Origin: Anaerosolibacter carboniphilus
GTDB lineage: Bacteria > Bacillota > Clostridia > Peptostreptococcales > Thermotaleaceae
Direction: 5' to 3'
Assembly: GCF_014205875.1 (NCBI RefSeq)
Contig: NZ_JACHEN010000036.1
Span: 1 to 57,112 of the forward strand
DNA: 57,112 nt
Below, in pieces: positions 26,786 through 35,460 of the stretch. Below the pieces are notes generated by a model that was not told where the DNA came from, did no database searches, and saw nothing but the letters and a program-made list of their open reading frames with translations. The translations under genes were made by a program, and so were the position numbers. The number at the start of each line of letters is the position of its first letter. Position 1 is the first letter of the stretch.

Positions 26786-28297
26786 GTGAACATTACTTCA
26801 ATTTTTGAATGGATACTGCTTTCTTCCTCCATGACGAGCGTATTGGTAATTCTGATTCTATTGGTTAAGTCAGTTCTCAAAGATAAGATAGGTGCTGGAT
26901 GGCATTATTCTATATGGTTTTTAATGATTTTGAAATTGACCATACCCTATGCACCCACCAGTGCATTCAGCGTATTTAACCTCATTCCCCTCTTTACAAG
27001 GAGTACATCATTAACCAAGGATGGTTCTCTGGGAATCATTGATGGCTTAGAGGTTATGGAGGTTTCTCAGGAGAAAGTTGCTTTCTTTGGAGAGACACTG
27101 CTCGGACGATCTATTGAGAGATTTGGCGAATCTAGTATTATTTTATTCCATAAGATTTCGGACAAAACAAATTTCCTAAATGTACTTGCTGTGTTTTGGT
27201 TAAGTGGCTGTATGATTCTCTTATTACGCGCAATTCTTTACAATCTTCAGCTATATAGGAAAATTACTAAAGAAAGTTCTTATCATACAGGAGACGTTTA
27301 CCATATCCTTGATGAATGTAAGAAAGTGATGGGGATAGGAGAAGACATTCCGCTTATTCTTACGGAGCACGTGCAGATGCCAGCACTTTTCGGTTTCATC
27401 AAACCGAAGATATTAATTCCCACGGCTTTGTTTGGAAGACTTTCAAAGGATGATTTTAAATATATTATGCTGCATGAGCTTTCTCACTTGAAAAGAAAAG
27501 ATATCCTTGTGAATTGGATCATATTCTTGTTACAGACCCTTCATTGGTTTAATCCTATATTGAGGTATGGATTCAAAAGAATGAAGCAGGATTGTGAGGT
27601 AGCTTGTGATACAAAGGCTCTCTCCTATATTGAAGTTGACGAATACAAAAACTATGGATATACGATTATCAATCTTTTAAAGGTATTTTCAAAACCCTGC
27701 TGGATACCAGGCCTTACAGGCTTATTAACTGACAAAAACCATGTAAAGCGAAGAATCCACATGATTTGTAGGCTTGAACAGCCATCCTGGAAGTACAAGG
27801 TGATATCTATATGCCTTGTGGTCATGATAGCAGTTACTGGATTTACAAATGCCGAAATGAAAATGGGTGTGAATGAAGATACACTATCTTCAAGAGAAAA
27901 AGCAGCGATATTCTCTGAAATGAAAACAGGCATAAAGGGAAAAGGACTTATCATTACTTTGAATCAAACACCAAAAACGGAGCACATCCAGTTGATGATA
28001 GAAGAACTGGTCAGGGTGAGGGCCGCGGCAATCTCCATCAATGATATAAGAATTATGGATCCAACAGATGTGAAAAGTGACGAGAACGGATTGCATATAA
28101 AAAGTCGATATTTTACAGCTCCTTATACAGTCAAGGCTGTGGGGCATCCAAATACATTAAGAAGTGAGATTAACGAGCCCAAGGGTTCTGTAATTCATCT
28201 ATATAGATCTGGTGTTGATTTTTCAATAGAAAGTATGCAGGACATCTTTATTCCTAAGGAGTATACTATTATTGAAAATCTGTTAAGCTTAATCTAA
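26786..28297 (+). CDS. M56 (BlaR1/MecR1-type) membrane metalloprotease with a DUF881-like C-terminal domain
   Basis: The 503-residue protein has membrane helices near residues 8-28, 33-50 and 135-155, the zinc motif HELSHLKRKD (about 230-239), WFNPILRYGFKRMKQDCEVACD downstream in the usual M56 order, and a last helix near 345-363. The extracytoplasmic tail is only about 140 residues, with none of the penicillin-binding S-x-x-K/K-T-G motifs. From about residue 398 to 494 it reads like a DUF881 domain: AAAISINDIRI, a middle strand region, PYTVKAVGHPNTL and a final FIPKEYTI. I infer a different signal from beta-lactams. The start is GTG at 26786. It is the partner of the BlaI-like repressor. Confidence 0.82.
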   Translation: MNITSIFEWILLSSSMTSVLVILILLVKSVLKDKIGAGWHYSIWFLMILKLTIPYAPTSAFSVFNLIPLFTRSTSLTKDGSLGIIDGLEVMEVSQEKVAFFGETLLGRSIERFGESSIILFHKISDKTNFLNVLAVFWLSGCMILLLRAILYNLQLYRKITKESSYHTGDVYHILDECKKVMGIGEDIPLILTEHVQMPALFGFIKPKILIPTALFGRLSKDDFKYIMLHELSHLKRKDILVNWIIFLLQTLHWFNPILRYGFKRMKQDCEVACDTKALSYIEVDEYKNYGYTIINLLKVFSKPCWIPGLTGLLTDKNHVKRRIHMICRLEQPSWKYKVISICLVVMIAVTGFTNAEMKMGVNEDTLSSREKAAIFSEMKTGIKGKGLIITLNQTPKTEHIQLMIEELVRVRAAAISINDIRIMDPTDVKSDENGLHIKSRYFTAPYTVKAVGHPNTLRSEINEPKGSVIHLYRSGVDFSIESMQDIFIPKEYTIIENLLSLI

Positions 28298-28363
28298 AGA
28301 TTGAAAGAATTAGAATCAGAAGATTTGTGCAGAAATAGAGAATCACTTTTTTATCTTAGGAAA

Positions 28364-28420
28364 GAAGAGAGAGGCTGGAAGGGAAATAAAAATTTGTATT
28401 TCTTCCAAACTCTCTCTTTA
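28364..28420. terminator. Hairpin between the convergent M56 and LUD genes
   Basis: AAGAGAGAG near 28364 pairs with CTCTCTCTT near 28410-28418. Inside, GGAAGGGAAATA pairs with TATTTCTTCC. T residues follow on the plus strand only in part; it may act in both directions. Confidence 0.6.
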
Positions 28421-28539
28421 AGTTTCCAACCATTACTGAATGATAATATCTCCAGCGTTACTTTATTTATTCATAGATATATAAGGCAGGATCATCTTAT
28501 CTTTCTGCTGAATTAATACGACAATTCATTCCCAAAATG

Positions 28540-29181
28540 CTAAAAGCCGAGTTCTTCTCCAACCATAAAAATATGGATATCTGAGGCTGGTGGACGCTTG
28601 TGCAATACGGTAGTGATATTGCAAAGCCGTGTAGGGCCTTGACAATCCATACACTGCCCTGTATGCACACAGGGATTAGGACGATTCAATCGCTTGTTAT
28701 TAAGAGGTGCAGCTGTCATTCGAATACGCTCCTCTGCTTCTTCGAGGCTTTTTACGATTTTGTTTGTTCCTGCAATGACAATAACTTTCTTAGGGCCAAA
28801 GATCATGGCTGCCACTCTGTTACCCGTAGCATCTGTATTCACGAGGCGACCATCCTCTATGATTGCGTTAGTGCTTGTAAGAAATACATCGCAGGTCAAC
28901 TGTTTGCGGCGGGTTTCCAATATTTCCTCGGGTGTCAGGCCTGGTTTGTGGTGACAGAAGACCATATTTCCTCGTCCTTCCAACATTTCAACCAGTTGAA
29001 GCTGCTGTATAGTCCAAGACCCTGCAATTCCAACAGTTGCATTAGAAGGAATCGTGGAAATGATTTGTTCAACTGTTTCTTGCGCTGTGTTATAAAAGAC
29101 AGCATTGAACCTATTCTTTTGCAATGCATCAACTACTTTTCTTCCAAGTTTCTCCTGATTTGCTTTCCTTTGTTCACTCAT
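28540..29181 (-). CDS. LUD (LutC/DUF162) domain protein
   Basis: The 213-residue protein matches the LUD family: GIAGSWTIQQ, VFLTSTNAIIEDGRLVNTDA, TGNRVAAMIFGPKKVIVIAG. LUD proteins include LutC and LutB parts of lactate oxidation complexes. A C-terminal stretch CVHTGQCMDCQGPTRLC has four Cys in a tight pattern, as in a metal or iron-sulfur site. The ATG has AGGAGGAATACCC before it. It is divergent from an FMN-dependent hydroxy-acid oxidase-like gene, which fits a shared role in 2-hydroxy acid metabolism, though no lutAB partners are in the window. Confidence 0.85.
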   Translation of the reverse strand: MSEQRKANQEKLGRKVVDALQKNRFNAVFYNTAQETVEQIISTIPSNATVGIAGSWTIQQLQLVEMLEGRGNMVFCHHKPGLTPEEILETRRKQLTCDVFLTSTNAIIEDGRLVNTDATGNRVAAMIFGPKKVIVIAGTNKIVKSLEEAEERIRMTAAPLNNKRLNRPNPCVHTGQCMDCQGPTRLCNITTVLHKRPPASDIHIFMVGEELGF

Positions 29182-29395
29182 GGGTATTCCTCCTATGTAT
29201 ATCAGTTTGACAAATTTACTAGGTATCCTTTGGGCAATAGCCTAGTGAATCGTTATATTAAATGTACCATGCTACGTCGAATTTGTAAAATAGGGGACAT
29301 CGTTCTGTTTTGATTTTGAGTATGTATAGCGCCTACATCATATTATCGATTTATTACATCTTATACAGAGAATCCTACCAATAACATTGAAAGGC

Positions 29396-29424
29396 TTGAC
29401 AGTGAATATCATAAAGAATAAAAT
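29396..29424 (+). promoter_or_regulatory. Promoter of the hydroxy-acid oxidase-like gene
   Basis: A perfect TTGACA (29396-29401) and TAAAAT (29419-29424) with a 17-base spacer, followed by an A/T-rich leader of about 58 nt. Confidence 0.65.
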
Positions 29425-29488
29425 AAATAAAAATAATTTAGGAAGTCTAAATATTAGATTTACAATACATATGTGTGGAGGGATCGAG

Positions 29489-30508
29489 ATGGATTTTAGA
29501 GAGGTAATGGAAAGTGCCAAGAAAATTGAAGGTTTTAAATGCAGAGTTTGTGGACAATGTAATGGTAAGGTCTGTAAAGGAGAAATCCCTGGTGTAGGAG
29601 GGAAAGGTTCTGGCTCAGGTTTTATACGAAATTTTGACAAATTAAACGATATCAAATTGAACATGGACACCATTTACGCAGCTGAGAAGGTAGATACTTC
29701 CATTGAGTTATTTGGAAAGAAGTTTCAATTCCCAATCTTTGCAGCACCTATTGGTGGTTTGGTGGCTTGTTATGGTGAGAAGCTTACGGACTATGAATAT
29801 TCAAAGGCCATTGTGGATGGATGTAAGGAAGCTGGCATCGTGGGCTTTACAGGGGATGGAGTAAAGGATGAGTTTTTCTTAAATCCTGTCAAGGCCATCG
29901 AAGAAAATGGTGGATGGGGAATACCTACCATCAAACCATGGAGAAAAGATGAAGTGATTGAACGACTTCGTGCCGCTGAAAAGGCAGGTGTAGCAGCTGT
30001 GGCCATGGATATTGATGCAGCTGGACTGGCAATTTTGGCCATGGCTGGAAAGCCAGTTAGTCCAAAATCCGTAGAAGAATTAAAGGAGATTATTGGCGCT
30101 ACCCATTTACCTTTTATCATTAAGGGAATCATGACTGTTAAAGGAGCACTGAAAGCTCTGGAAGCAGGGGCGTATGGTATCGTAATTTCAAACCATGGTG
30201 GTAGAGTGTTGGATCATACACCTGCTACTGTAGAAGTACTTCCAGAGATTGTAAAGGCGGTACAGGGAAGAATGAAGATATTTATCGATGGTGGAATCCG
30301 GACAGGACTGGACGTGCTAAAGGTTTTAGCCCTTGGAGCAGACGGCGTATTGATTGGACGTCCCTATGCTGTAGCGGCCTATGGTGGGGGTGCTGAAGGG
30401 GTAGCTGCCTATACCAAGAAACTAGGTGCTGAACTGGCGGAAGGTATGGTAATGACAGGCTGTAATTCTCTGAAGGATATTCATGAAGATATTATTTTTA
30501 AAGGTTAA
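29489..30508 (+). CDS. FMN-dependent alpha-hydroxy-acid oxidizing protein
   Basis: The 339-residue protein is a TIM-barrel flavoprotein of the lactate/glycolate oxidase family. FPIFAAPIGG near the N-terminus, the catalytic-loop SNHGGRVLDHTPATVEVLPE (residues about 235-254) and the phosphate-binding DGGIRTGLDVLKVLALGADGV are the usual marks; the catalytic His is in SNHGG. Before the barrel is a cysteine cluster CRVCGQCNGKVC (about 14-25), which is not part of classical oxidases and may hold a metal. In an anaerobe it would act as a dehydrogenase or reductase rather than with oxygen. The ATG at 29489 follows TGGAGGGATCG; the frame is open to 29387. Confidence 0.88.
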   Translation: MDFREVMESAKKIEGFKCRVCGQCNGKVCKGEIPGVGGKGSGSGFIRNFDKLNDIKLNMDTIYAAEKVDTSIELFGKKFQFPIFAAPIGGLVACYGEKLTDYEYSKAIVDGCKEAGIVGFTGDGVKDEFFLNPVKAIEENGGWGIPTIKPWRKDEVIERLRAAEKAGVAAVAMDIDAAGLAILAMAGKPVSPKSVEELKEIIGATHLPFIIKGIMTVKGALKALEAGAYGIVISNHGGRVLDHTPATVEVLPEIVKAVQGRMKIFIDGGIRTGLDVLKVLALGADGVLIGRPYAVAAYGGGAEGVAAYTKKLGAELAEGMVMTGCNSLKDIHEDIIFKG

Positions 30509-30614
30509 ACAAGAGATTAGGTATATCTGGAGGAGCGTTTCAAGAAGATTCTCCCCTCTTTTTTGGATCAGATTCTATAGAGATAACAAGTCTAAAAAAA
30601 TAAAACTTTTTTGC

Positions 30615-30661
30615 ATAACAATTTAAAATGAGTTCGTTAAGAACTCATTTTAAATTGTTAT
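30615..30661. terminator. 21-bp perfect hairpin
   Basis: Bases 30615-30635 and 30641-30661 form a perfect 21-bp stem with loop GTTAA. It lies about 100 bases after the hydroxy-acid oxidase gene. The weaker GGAGGAG/CTCCCCTC hairpin followed by TTTTTT near 30530-30565 may be the actual terminator, so this second hairpin may have another role. Confidence 0.55.
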
Positions 30662-30748
30662 TTATTTCAATCTCTATTTCCTTGTCCTGGTGAAATAATA
30701 AATATATGAGCGACAAAGATAATTTTTTGCTGGGAAAGGAAAATCCAT

Positions 30749-31903
30749 ATGAAAAAAACAGCTTTGCTTTTGATGATATGCACCATTGTTTTCTTTCCTG
30801 TTGAAAGCTATGGACATCAAGAAGATCTCAATAAATTTATTTTTATTGTTGTCAATGATCAACTGATTTCCTTTGAAGATGTGTATCCTGAAGTAAAAGA
30901 TGGTAGTACCTATATTCCTGTACGTTTTTTTGCTGAGGCCATGGGGGCGGAGGTAAGGTGGGAAAGCGAATCTAATAGTGTATATATCACAAAGGATGAA
31001 AAAGAGATTATATTGGATATCCCCTTAAAGACCTTGATTACTGATGGGGGCATCATCATGACAGATTGTGTTTATATTAAGCATAATCGGATCATGGTTC
31101 CCTTCAAGATTATAGCAAAATGCTTTGGATATAATGTTGCATATATCTCCACAGGACCCATCGCAAGGGCTAAAAACAGTGATGCGCAAATGACGGATGA
31201 AGAAGTATATTTTCACTTGCAAAATACATTAACGAAAGAAAAGGAAAAAATGATATTGACCATAAGAAATCGTGAAAGGGAAGAATTTAGGCTGCGGTAT
31301 AAAATAGCCTATATTACCTTTGATGATGGTCCTTCTATCTATACGGAAAAGCTGCTTCAAATTTTAGATCAATATAGTGCGAAAGCAACCTTTTTTATGC
31401 TGTCAGATCGAATTAAGAATTACTCTGGAGCTGTAAAAAGGGTAGCTGAAGAGGGAAATGCCATCGGACTTCATGGTGTAACCCATGATGTAAAGAAAAT
31501 TTATAGATCCCCATCTATTTTAGTATCTGAAATGAATGAGTGCAATAATGCTTTACAAATGGTTACAGGAATTCGGACGACTCTTATTCGGGTGCCTTAT
31601 GGAAGCAAACCGCATATGACAGAGAAATTTCGAGAGGCTGTTCTTCGTGAAGGCTATAAGATGTGGGATTGGAATGTAGATAGTAAGGATAGTGAAGCAG
31701 ACTATGTTTCTCCTTCTGTCATCCTACAAAATGTAAAGGAGCAGGTTGCAAGACGTAATGTGCCTATTATATTACTTCATGAAAGGCAATCTACTGTAGA
31801 AGCTCTTCCAAAGATTTTAGAGCATTTAAAACAAGAGGGATACATTCTAATTCCAATTGATGGAGATCAGAAACCCTATAGCTTTTGGAAAGATATGTAT
31901 TAG
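30749..31903 (+). CDS. Secreted polysaccharide deacetylase with copper-amine-oxidase-like N-terminal domain
   Basis: The 384-residue protein has an N-terminal signal peptide (about 1-22). A CuAO-N/stalk-type domain follows (about 30-135), with VNDQLISFEDVYPEVKDGSTY and VPVRF-like wording. The NodB deacetylase domain runs from about 188: TFDDGPS (catalytic Asp pair), HGVTHD (metal His), RVPYGS, DWNVDS and a final LLHE. All five NodB motifs are present. It probably removes acetyl groups from cell-wall or capsule sugars outside the cell. The ATG follows GGAAAGGAAAATCCAT. It stands alone. Confidence 0.92.
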   Translation: MKKTALLLMICTIVFFPVESYGHQEDLNKFIFIVVNDQLISFEDVYPEVKDGSTYIPVRFFAEAMGAEVRWESESNSVYITKDEKEIILDIPLKTLITDGGIIMTDCVYIKHNRIMVPFKIIAKCFGYNVAYISTGPIARAKNSDAQMTDEEVYFHLQNTLTKEKEKMILTIRNREREEFRLRYKIAYITFDDGPSIYTEKLLQILDQYSAKATFFMLSDRIKNYSGAVKRVAEEGNAIGLHGVTHDVKKIYRSPSILVSEMNECNNALQMVTGIRTTLIRVPYGSKPHMTEKFREAVLREGYKMWDWNVDSKDSEADYVSPSVILQNVKEQVARRNVPIILLHERQSTVEALPKILEHLKQEGYILIPIDGDQKPYSFWKDMY

Positions 31904-32070
31904 CAAGTAGAGATTCATAAAAATATCATAATTAGAACTAGGGAGAATGCATCGTTGGCAGGCTCTCTTTTTTTATTGTCTAAGAGAGTATAAATCTTAA
32001 GTAAGCTCAAATTAAGTAAGCACAATGGATGTAGGGATTGAGAAAACCAAACAATAAAAAATAGGGGTTG

Positions 32071-32179
32071 TAGGGGATGAAATCCCCTGCCGTACTAAGG
32101 AGGGTGCTCAGACTGCGATAGCAGTCGTCGAAGGGAACCTAGGGTTCCCTAGCGAAAGCGCCCTTAGGCGTTTTTTTTT
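32071..32179 (+). ncRNA. Structured leader RNA upstream of the HD-GYP gene (unclassified)
   Basis: Hairpins in order: AGGGGAT-GAA-ATCCCCT (32072-32088); GACTGC-GATA-GCAGTC (32111-32126); AGGGAACC/GGTTCCCT (32132-32150); GCGAAAGC (32152-32159). An enclosing stem AGGGTGC (32101-32107) with GCGCCCT (32158-32164) would hold the inner ones in a junction. The right arm of that stem also pairs as CGCC-CTTA-GGCG (32159-32170) in front of nine T, a terminator. The two pairings exclude each other, as in a riboswitch or attenuator. I do not recognise a known class; a transposon-end RNA is an alternative. Confidence 0.55.
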
Positions 32180-32307
32180 ATAGTAGAAGGAATAAAATGA
32201 AATTTAGAGTCGAAAATAGGAGGAAAAAATAGAAAAATGTCAAATAACAGTTAAGATAGGAAAGAATTGTGTGTGTTGACGAATCAGAACGCGTGGAGGA
32301 CAGAAAT

Positions 32308-33345
32308 GTGAGCACGAAATATGTGGCTATATACGATTTACGCGATGGTGATATTCTTGCGGAGGATATTCACAGCGAACAGGGAATGCTAATCATAGCT
32401 GGAAATGTTACAGTCAATGGATACATCAAAAAAAGATTATTAGATTTAGGTATTTCTGCTGCTTGGATATATAGCAAAAATGTGCGTGAGGGCCAATCAA
32501 ATTCTTACGAAACAACAAAGTCAGTCTACCTGACCAGTGTTCTAAAATATAAAAGGTTAGTGAATGACTTGGCGAAAGGCAATCCATTTCGAATGGAAGA
32601 AATAAAGCATGTGGCAGATTTACTGTACAGTCAAATCAACAATGCCTATTATATTATTAAAAACCTTAATGAATTAAATCACTTTGACGAATATACATAT
32701 AGTCATAGTGTTGCTGTAGCTTTCTATGCCATGTTAATCGGTAAATGGCTAAAATATTCTACTTCAAAAATAAAGGATTTAATTCTTGCAGGATTGCTTC
32801 ATGATATAGGTAAGATTAAGATACCTCAAAGTATCTTGAATAAACCAGGAAAATTATTGCCTGATGAGTATGAGGAGGTTAAGAAGCATGTAAGCTATGG
32901 CTACGATATTATGCAATCTATTGGTCAAGTATCAAGCACTATAAAGGACGCAATTCTGACTCACCACGAAAGGGAAGATGGGTCAGGATATCCTTTCGGG
33001 CTAAAGAGTGATTTAATTAGTAAAGAAGCAAAGATCATTGCTATTGCTGATGTTTACGATGCGGTTACCTCAAACCGGGTCTATCAGAAAAAAATAAATC
33101 CTTTTTCGGCATTTCTTATGTTCAAGATAGAAGGAATCCAGACTTTTGATATAGCTATCTTAAACAAATTTTTGAATAATATTTCCAGTTATTATATCGG
33201 AGAAAAGGCTTTATTGAATAACGGCAATCAAGCTGAAATTGTTTTTGTTTGTCCCAATTATATTGGTAGACCTGTGATCCGAATAGGTGAGGATTATGTT
33301 GATTTGTCTCAAGTGAAAGAGCTAGAAATTATAGAGATTATATAA
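32308..33345 (+). CDS. HD-GYP domain protein, probable cyclic di-GMP phosphodiesterase
   Basis: The 345-residue protein has an N-terminal region like DUF3391 (about 1-60) and a C-terminal HD-GYP domain. It has LLHDIGKIKIP (metal His-Asp), NKPGKL, HHEREDGSGYP (the GYP loop) and DVYDAVTSNRVY. These motifs are those of active cyclic di-GMP phosphodiesterases, although the region after DAVTSNRVY differs from the usual. The start is GTG at 32308, set by TGGAGGA; an upstream GTG at 32269 is in frame but has no ribosome site. It lies 130 bases after a structured leader that could control it. Confidence 0.9.
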   Translation: MSTKYVAIYDLRDGDILAEDIHSEQGMLIIAGNVTVNGYIKKRLLDLGISAAWIYSKNVREGQSNSYETTKSVYLTSVLKYKRLVNDLAKGNPFRMEEIKHVADLLYSQINNAYYIIKNLNELNHFDEYTYSHSVAVAFYAMLIGKWLKYSTSKIKDLILAGLLHDIGKIKIPQSILNKPGKLLPDEYEEVKKHVSYGYDIMQSIGQVSSTIKDAILTHHEREDGSGYPFGLKSDLISKEAKIIAIADVYDAVTSNRVYQKKINPFSAFLMFKIEGIQTFDIAILNKFLNNISSYYIGEKALLNNGNQAEIVFVCPNYIGRPVIRIGEDYVDLSQVKELEIIEII

Positions 33346-33372
33346 ACATTAATAGTCGAAGCAAATAAATGG

Positions 33373-33412
33373 ATAAAAGACAGAGGATGGGTGTTCATCT
33401 TCTGTCTTTTAT
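33373..33412. terminator. Bidirectional terminator between HD-GYP and LysM genes
   Basis: A 17-bp stem (33373-33389 with 33396-33412) with one G-U pair, arms ATAAAAGACAGA and TCTGTCTTTTAT, gives T residues on both strands. Confidence 0.85.
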
Positions 33413-33479
33413 TTATAAAGAATTGTGAAGTTTGGAGGCACATTCTATTTGTAGGTTTTGTATAGACTTGATGCACAGC

Positions 33480-33668
33480 TTATCGTTTAGGGATGCAGAG
33501 CTTCTGTCCAACAAAGAGGGTATAAGGATTAATGTGTGGATTTGCTTTAATGATAAGAAGCGCTGATGTATTAAATGTTCTTGCAATTTTAAAGAGATTA
33601 TCTCCCTCTTGGATTATATATGGAGTTGTATTTGGAGAGCATTGATGGCGATGCAGAGAAATGGACAT
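33480..33668 (-). CDS. Small LysM-domain protein
   Basis: The 62-residue protein is a single LysM domain after a short Cys/His-containing N-terminus: YIIQEGDNLFKIARTF, ALLIIKANPHINPY, VGQKLCIPKR. The start ATG (33666-33668) follows AAGAAGGTGAAGCC on the minus strand. No signal peptide. It is divergent from a LysM-GH18 hydrolase, and both may serve the spore envelope. The domain is similar in size to that encoded at 24803-24994. Confidence 0.78.
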   Translation of the reverse strand: MSISLHRHQCSPNTTPYIIQEGDNLFKIARTFNTSALLIIKANPHINPYTLFVGQKLCIPKR

Positions 33669-33816
33669 GGCTTCACCTTCTTTTTATGTTTCAATATCAA
33701 TTTATGTCATGAGAATGAGATGTGTTATTGTGTTGAAAAAGAAATTAAGTTTCAAAAGTATACACAAACATTTCATCCCAACATATAGTGAATTGAGACT
33801 ATGTAGTGAGGTGAGT

Positions 33817-35103
33817 ATGTTGATTATTCATGTTGTGAAACCGGGTGAAAGTGTATATAGCATTGCACAGCGTTATGGCGTTTCTCCAGAAAAGATCATT
33901 GCTGATAATGAATTGAGCGAACCTGGTCGTTTGGTTGTGGGGCAGACCCTTGTGATCTTAGAGGGGCAGCGGCGTCATACTGTACTGCCAGGTCAGTCAC
34001 CTTATGGTATTGCTAGGCAATATGGGATTACAGTAAATGAACTTATTGCGGCAAATCCTGAATTAGGAAGAACAGGTGTGATTTATCCGGGCCAGGTGCT
34101 TATTATACCATCAAGAACAGCGAAAAGGGGTACGATTGAAGTCAATGGATATGCATTTCCCAATATTAATATGGATGTGCTTAGAAAGACGCTGCCAAAT
34201 CTGACTTATCTCAGTATATTCAGCTATGAAGTGAATCCGGATGGAACCCTTCGTACTATCAATGATACACCGCTGATTCAAGCTGCCCGAGCTGCCAATG
34301 TAGCACCACTGATGGTGATTACAAATCTAGAAGCAGGAGGAGGCTTCAGCAGCGAGGTAGCAAAAGCTATACTAACCAATAATGATGTGCAGGAAAGACT
34401 TATTGCCAATGTGCTGGAGACTTTGCGGACGAAGAATTATTACGGATTGGATATTGACTTTGAATATATCTATCCTGAAAATCGAGAAGACTATAACAAC
34501 TTCATAAGAAAGGTCACAAGTCGTCTCCACGATCAAGGCTATACAGTAACGATTGCCCTGGCACCAAAGATTTCGGCAGAACAGGAAGGTATTCTATATG
34601 AGGCCCACGACTATCCTGTCCTTGGTGCATTGGTAGACCACGTGATTTTGATGACCTATGAATGGGGATACACCTATAGCCCACCTATGGCTGTGGCGCC
34701 CGTTGATGAGATCAGAAGAGTATTAAACTACGCAGTATCAGCTATTCCAAGGCAAAAGATCTTAATGGGAATACCCAATTATGGTTATGATTGGACCCTA
34801 CCCTATGCCAGAGGTTCAAGGGCGACTACAGTGTCCAATACAGGGGCTGTGGATCTAGCTCGGACACGAAGGGCTGCCATCGAATACGATGTAGAATCTC
34901 AGTCTCCTTTCTTCAACTATTATGATACCAATGGCAAGCAGCATGAGGTGTGGTTTGAAGATGCACGAAGCATACAGGCAAAATTGAATCTGGTTGATGA
35001 ATACAACTTGGGTGGGGTTAGTTATTGGACGATTGGAAGATACTTCCCTCAAAATTGGTTGGTGTTAAACGCCCTTTATGATGTGAGAAAAGTGATTTCC
35101 TAG
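33817..35103 (+). CDS. LysM-LysM-GH18 glycoside hydrolase, SleL/YaaH-like spore cortex-lytic enzyme
   Basis: The 428-residue protein has two N-terminal LysM domains (about 3-46 and 52-97) and a GH18 catalytic domain (about 105-425). The active-site strand reads YGLDIDFEY, the DxxDxDxE-type motif with the catalytic Glu. Later VILMTYEWGY and GVSYWTIGRY are typical. No signal peptide is present, as in SleL/YaaH, which act on spore cortex fragments during germination as N-acetylglucosaminidases. The ATG at 33817 follows GTGAGGTGAGT; the frame is open to 33661. Neighbouring SASP and DUF1657 genes support a spore role. Confidence 0.9.
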   Translation: MLIIHVVKPGESVYSIAQRYGVSPEKIIADNELSEPGRLVVGQTLVILEGQRRHTVLPGQSPYGIARQYGITVNELIAANPELGRTGVIYPGQVLIIPSRTAKRGTIEVNGYAFPNINMDVLRKTLPNLTYLSIFSYEVNPDGTLRTINDTPLIQAARAANVAPLMVITNLEAGGGFSSEVAKAILTNNDVQERLIANVLETLRTKNYYGLDIDFEYIYPENREDYNNFIRKVTSRLHDQGYTVTIALAPKISAEQEGILYEAHDYPVLGALVDHVILMTYEWGYTYSPPMAVAPVDEIRRVLNYAVSAIPRQKILMGIPNYGYDWTLPYARGSRATTVSNTGAVDLARTRRAAIEYDVESQSPFFNYYDTNGKQHEVWFEDARSIQAKLNLVDEYNLGGVSYWTIGRYFPQNWLVLNALYDVRKVIS

Positions 35104-35163
35104 AAAAATGATAGATGTAGAAAAGATTAAAATATAAGATACTTCAATATTTTTAGGGGGTAG

Positions 35164-35205
35164 ACAGGGTGCGAATGCAACAGATTTGCTACTCTGTTTT
35201 TTTTT
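35164..35205 (+). terminator. Terminator after the SleL-like gene
   Basis: ACAGGGT-GCGAAT (35164-35176) pairs with ATTTGC-T-ACTCTGT (35184-35197) with one bulged T and wobble pairs, followed by about ten T. Confidence 0.82.
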
Positions 35206-35253
35206 ATTGAGAAAGGAGGATAAACCTACGCATGGTCTATGCCTCCCTTTCGG

Positions 35254-35460
35254 TTATGACTGCTTATATTGAGGTTCTTCGCTTTGAACAAAGTCGAATC
35301 GACTTTGCAGCATTTGGGCAACATTATCCATTGTCGAAGATAACTGATTAAACATTTGCTTTGCTTGCTGATCATCTGTATCTAAAGAGAAAGACTTTAG
35401 ATCTACTGCTAAGCTCTTTGCGCTGGTAAGCGCTTTTTCAATTTTACTACCTGTAGACAC
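35254..35460 (-). CDS. DUF1657 domain protein
   Basis: The 68-residue protein has the DUF1657 pattern: STGSKIEKALTSAKSLAVDLKSF (first helix), a middle DTDDQQAKQMF, and an ending with SRFDFVQSEEPQYK. DUF1657 proteins are small helical proteins found in spore formers, often near spoVA genes and probably in the spore. The start is GTG at 35458-35460 because AAGGAGGAG lies just upstream on the minus strand; the frame continues to 35505 without support. It is divergent from the SASP gene and convergent to the SleL-like gene. Confidence 0.85.
   Translation of the reverse strand: MSTGSKIEKALTSAKSLAVDLKSFSLDTDDQQAKQMFNQLSSTMDNVAQMLQSRFDFVQSEEPQYKQS

Noticed and set aside
26395..28297. Beta-lactam resistance operon
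   Set aside because: The BlaI/M56 pair has no beta-lactamase or PBP gene beside it and the protease lacks a penicillin-binding sensor domain.
28600..29313. Plus-strand 237-codon ORF opposite the LUD gene
   Set aside because: Shadow of a well-supported minus-strand gene; no ribosome site or family pattern.
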